Below are positions 62,431 to 64,000 of a stretch of 64,000 nucleotides of DNA, piece by piece. Position 1 is the first letter of the stretch. The number at the start of each line of letters is the position of its first letter. The translations under genes and the position numbers were made by a program. This DNA is from Clostridia bacterium (GTDB lineage Bacteria; Bacillota_A; Clostridia; Christensenellales; Aristaeellaceae), in the NCBI GenBank assembly GCA_017397695.1, contig JAFQIF010000066.1, positions 28,933 to 92,932 of the forward strand, given 5' to 3'. The notes below the pieces were generated by a model. It was not told the origin of the DNA, did not search any database, and saw only the letters and a list, made by a program, of their open reading frames with translations.

Positions 62431-62985
62431 TCAGCGGATAAACCTGAGTCTGGGCCTGATTCTATTGACATACAGATAAACCATTGGGAGCAGAAGCCTG
62501 TCATAAAGCAACAGGCAGGCATTGAGCATTGCAAGGAAGAGAAGGAGTAATGCCGCGCCCATCTGAGTGAATTCCTGAATGAGCGCATTCATATTCAGCA
62601 GGAATCCGAGAACAAGATACATAATGATAACGGCTGCGTTAAAAACGAGCAATTTGCAGAGAAGGCGGAGCTTTTTATTTTTTATTCGTTCAATCTCCCA
62701 TTTCAGTAGCGGATAATAGCCGATAAACAAATAGAAAAAAGATGCTTCCTTATCAACGCCCATTAGTAGTGTAATCAGTGCAACGGCAGCATATGCGGTC
62801 CAGGCTGATTTTTTCCCGTATTCGAGCATGACCGGCAGAAGAAGAATACCAGCAGCCATTGGCGCACAATACGTGGCGATGGGAATCAAACCGCCAGTTA
62901 GCATTAGTGCGACGGAAAGAGCAGCCGTCAGGCCACAGAATGCAATTCTCTTGCTTTGCTCGCGGCTGCTACTGCGATTGCTCAT
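62431..62985 (-). CDS. small integral membrane protein, ECF S-component-like
   Basis: 184 residues with about five membrane segments. A basic Ser-rich N-terminus (SNRSSSREQSKR) is followed by IAFCGLTAALSVALMLTGGLIPIATYCAP, which resembles the start of ECF transporter substrate-binding components. The family is a common uncharacterised Clostridia membrane protein; no substrate is suggested. GGGGAC precedes the ATG at about 9 bases. It has its own promoter and is separate from thiT, which lies 115 bases upstream on the same strand behind a hairpin. Confidence 0.7.
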   Translation of the reverse strand: MSNRSSSREQSKRIAFCGLTAALSVALMLTGGLIPIATYCAPMAAGILLLPVMLEYGKKSAWTAYAAVALITLLMGVDKEASFFYLFIGYYPLLKWEIERIKNKKLRLLCKLLVFNAAVIIMYLVLGFLLNMNALIQEFTQMGAALLLLFLAMLNACLLLYDRLLLPMVYLYVNRIRPRLRFIR

Positions 62986-63020
62986 ATATAAAAGTCCCCT
63001 TGCAGCGTTATTTCGCGATC

Positions 63021-63049
63021 ATTATAGCATATCAGAGATTTATTCGCAA
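63021..63049 (-). promoter_or_regulatory. vegetative promoter of the 62431 membrane-protein gene
   Basis: On the minus strand: TTGCGA, 17 bases, TATAAT, about 36 bases before the start. Confidence 0.68.
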
Positions 63050-63059
63050 TTGACCGTCA

Positions 63060-63086
63060 TAAAACAAGCGGCCATTACTAGCCGCT
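63060..63086 (-). terminator. intrinsic terminator after thiT
   Basis: On the minus strand AGCGGC and GCCGCT form a 6-pair stem with an 8-base loop, followed by TGTTTT. Confidence 0.7.
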
Positions 63087-63100
63087 ATGAAGAAATGACT

Positions 63101-63727
63101 TTATTTAGTCAGTGCAAGTTGTCTGGCTAACTTACGGATTTGTGGAATCATCGCGATTACGATACAGATTACAGTTTCAGGAATCAGGTAGCTGCCATTG
63201 TATACAGCAGAGTAGATGAGTACATTTTGCTCACCTGCACCATCTCCCCAGAAAAAAACACCGGTCAAAAAAGCGCAGAGGAAACGGAGCAGTACACCTG
63301 TTAAAATACCGGGAATCATACCCCAATGATCAGGAAGCTTTCTGGCGATACCGGCAAACCCCAGCATTGAAAAGGCAAGAGGATAATCGAGAAGAAACTG
63401 AATCGGATGGACAAACCAACCGCCCTGCACAAACTGCAGCATACCGTAGGCAAAGCCGATCATCAACCCCGGTGCTACGCCATAAGCGTAGGCGAACATC
63501 AGTATTGGAATCATGGAAGCCAACGTTACGCTGCCGCCTTGAGGCATTTCGTAAAGCTTTACATAGGAAAGGATGAAGGCAAGCGCAATGCACAAAGAAG
63601 CGTTGGCCATCATACGCGTCGTCCATTTTTGGCGATTGTGCGTCATAATGTACAGCACTACGCCAAAGATAAGCAAGCCTGCGAGGATGGACCAGGTGGT
63701 CAGACTGATTTCTGCGAACTGGAACAT
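63101..63727 (-). CDS. thiT: ThiT, thiamine-specific ECF transporter S component
   Basis: 208 residues from the ATG at 63727, which has GAGGAG 8 bases upstream on the minus strand. About six membrane segments. The ThiT signature is clear: GGSVTLASMIPI, AYGVAPGLMIGFAYGMLQF and HPIQFLLDYPLAFSMLGFAG, residues that line the thiamine pocket in known ThiT proteins. It captures thiamine and works with the shared ECF energising module (EcfA/A'/T), which is not in this window. A TPP riboswitch with terminator lies upstream, consistent with repression when thiamine is plentiful. Confidence 0.92.
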   Translation of the reverse strand: MFQFAEISLTTWSILAGLLIFGVVLYIMTHNRQKWTTRMMANASLCIALAFILSYVKLYEMPQGGSVTLASMIPILMFAYAYGVAPGLMIGFAYGMLQFVQGGWFVHPIQFLLDYPLAFSMLGFAGIARKLPDHWGMIPGILTGVLLRFLCAFLTGVFFWGDGAGEQNVLIYSAVYNGSYLIPETVICIVIAMIPQIRKLARQLALTK

Positions 63728-63775
63728 AGGAAAACTCCTCTCGTATTCATCAATTCTCAGGCCGCAGTGATCAAG

Positions 63776-63806
63776 AAAAGGCCGAAGCATTGGAAAAGCT
63801 TCGGCC
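63776..63806 (-). terminator. riboswitch-controlled intrinsic terminator ahead of thiT
   Basis: On the minus strand GGCCGAAGC and GCTTCGGCC form a perfect 9-pair stem with a 9-base loop, followed by TTTTCTTG. It is the expression platform of the TPP riboswitch. Confidence 0.88.
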
Positions 63807-63905
63807 CTGCATGCAAGTATCGTCGCTTCCCTACGGTAGGATTACCTACACAGGTTCAAAGGGACTGGCTTGAAAGCCATCTCAGCAAATTCGCGCCCCT
63901 AGCGG
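63776..63905 (-). promoter_or_regulatory. TPP (THI-element) riboswitch with transcription terminator
   Basis: On the minus strand the aptamer (about 63821-63905) shows the conserved THI-box pieces in order: AGGGGCGC, GCTGAGAT, CCCTTTGAACCTG, and GGTAATCCTACCGTAGGGAAGC. A strong terminator stem GGCCGAAGC/GCTTCGGCC followed by TTTTC is at 63776-63806. Ligand-bound RNA would favour the terminator and switch off thiT. Confidence 0.95.
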
Positions 63906-63923
63906 TCATTGAATTGTGAGTTC

Positions 63924-63952
63924 ATTATACGTGCAGAAGAAGGTGTTGTCAA
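63924..63952 (-). promoter_or_regulatory. consensus vegetative promoter of thiT
   Basis: On the minus strand: TTGACA, 17 bases, TATAAT, a perfect sigma-A promoter, starting transcription just before the riboswitch. Confidence 0.85.
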
Positions 63953-63960
63953 GTGCTATT

Positions 63961-63999
63961 TTACGCATGTCCGCCGCCCATGAGAAGTGACATAACAGC
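63961..63999 (-). CDS. possible C-terminal end of a gene running off the window
   Basis: On the minus strand a frame open to the window edge ends AVMSLLMGGGHA then TAA. Only 12 codons are visible, so it could be chance. If real, it is the gene upstream of thiT. No family can be named. Confidence 0.2.
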   Translation of the reverse strand, partial: AVMSLLMGGGHA

Positions 64000-64000
64000 C

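Overview
The window is a gene-dense, almost mobile-element-free stretch of chromosome from a spore-forming anaerobic Firmicute of class Clostridia, with GC judged by eye to be a little above half. The evidence is spoIVA and spoIIAA-spoIIAB-sigF, the six-gene Rnf complex, ctsR-clpC, a YicC-RemA-Gmk-RpoZ-CoaBC cluster and HemZ. The finer lineage (an uncultured gut or rumen type, perhaps near Christensenellales or Oscillospirales) is only a guess. No rRNA, tRNA, CRISPR, insertion sequence or prophage was seen. No gene-free stretch exceeds 300 bases.

Layout. 1-2460: tail of a PcrA helicase and ligA. 2573-6046: yicC, remA, gmk, rpoZ, coaBC. 6210-8798: a small membrane-anchored protein, then secD-secF. 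8932-17092: recJ, rel, dtd, an MBL hydrolase, hemZ and an unrecognised amidohydrolase-like gene. 17122-22851: cyclophilin, zapA, a U32 protease-family protein and mutS2. 22906-25581: an HtrA-like protease and spoIVA. 25832-32523: rnfCDGEAB. 32696-39108: glyA, cysteine desulfurase, long-form hflX, two VanY-type carboxypeptidases and a cyclase-family protein. 39193-40206: galE. 40329-44157 (minus): UMF1-type MFS, uridine kinase, ABC-F ATPase. 44358-51438: ctsR, clpC, an mrfA-mrfB-like repair pair and a TPR protein. 51529-53901 (minus): class A PBP. 54040-55350: spoIIAA-AB-sigF, facing a YlbJ-like gene. 56384-62375: yebC, a GT2 glycosyltransferase, rsmA, a secreted DUF6273-like protein and a secreted PIG-L/phosphodiester-glycosidase fusion. 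62431-63905 (minus): an integral membrane protein and a TPP-riboswitch-controlled thiT.

The most unusual content is the rnf operon. RnfG is about 700 residues instead of about 200, because five extra FMN-binding domains follow the canonical one, joined in places by Ala/Pro linkers and with near-identical DNA in two copies. This looks like a multi-flavin, outward-facing arm on an otherwise normal Rnf complex. Other departures from the textbook are a sigma-F homologue with region 3 apparently missing, a ClpC without the middle (UVR/M) domain in an operon without mcsAB, an HflX with a perfect JAMM-type metal motif in its N-terminal domain, a deacetylase-glycosidase fusion with a Thr/Pro/Ser stalk, and a palindromic intergenic repeat family at three sites.

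Regulation visible in the sequence includes many consensus vegetative promoters, a CtsR operator in front of ctsR, a sigma-E-like promoter in front of spoIVA, a TPP riboswitch with its terminator in front of thiT, and intrinsic terminators at most operon ends.
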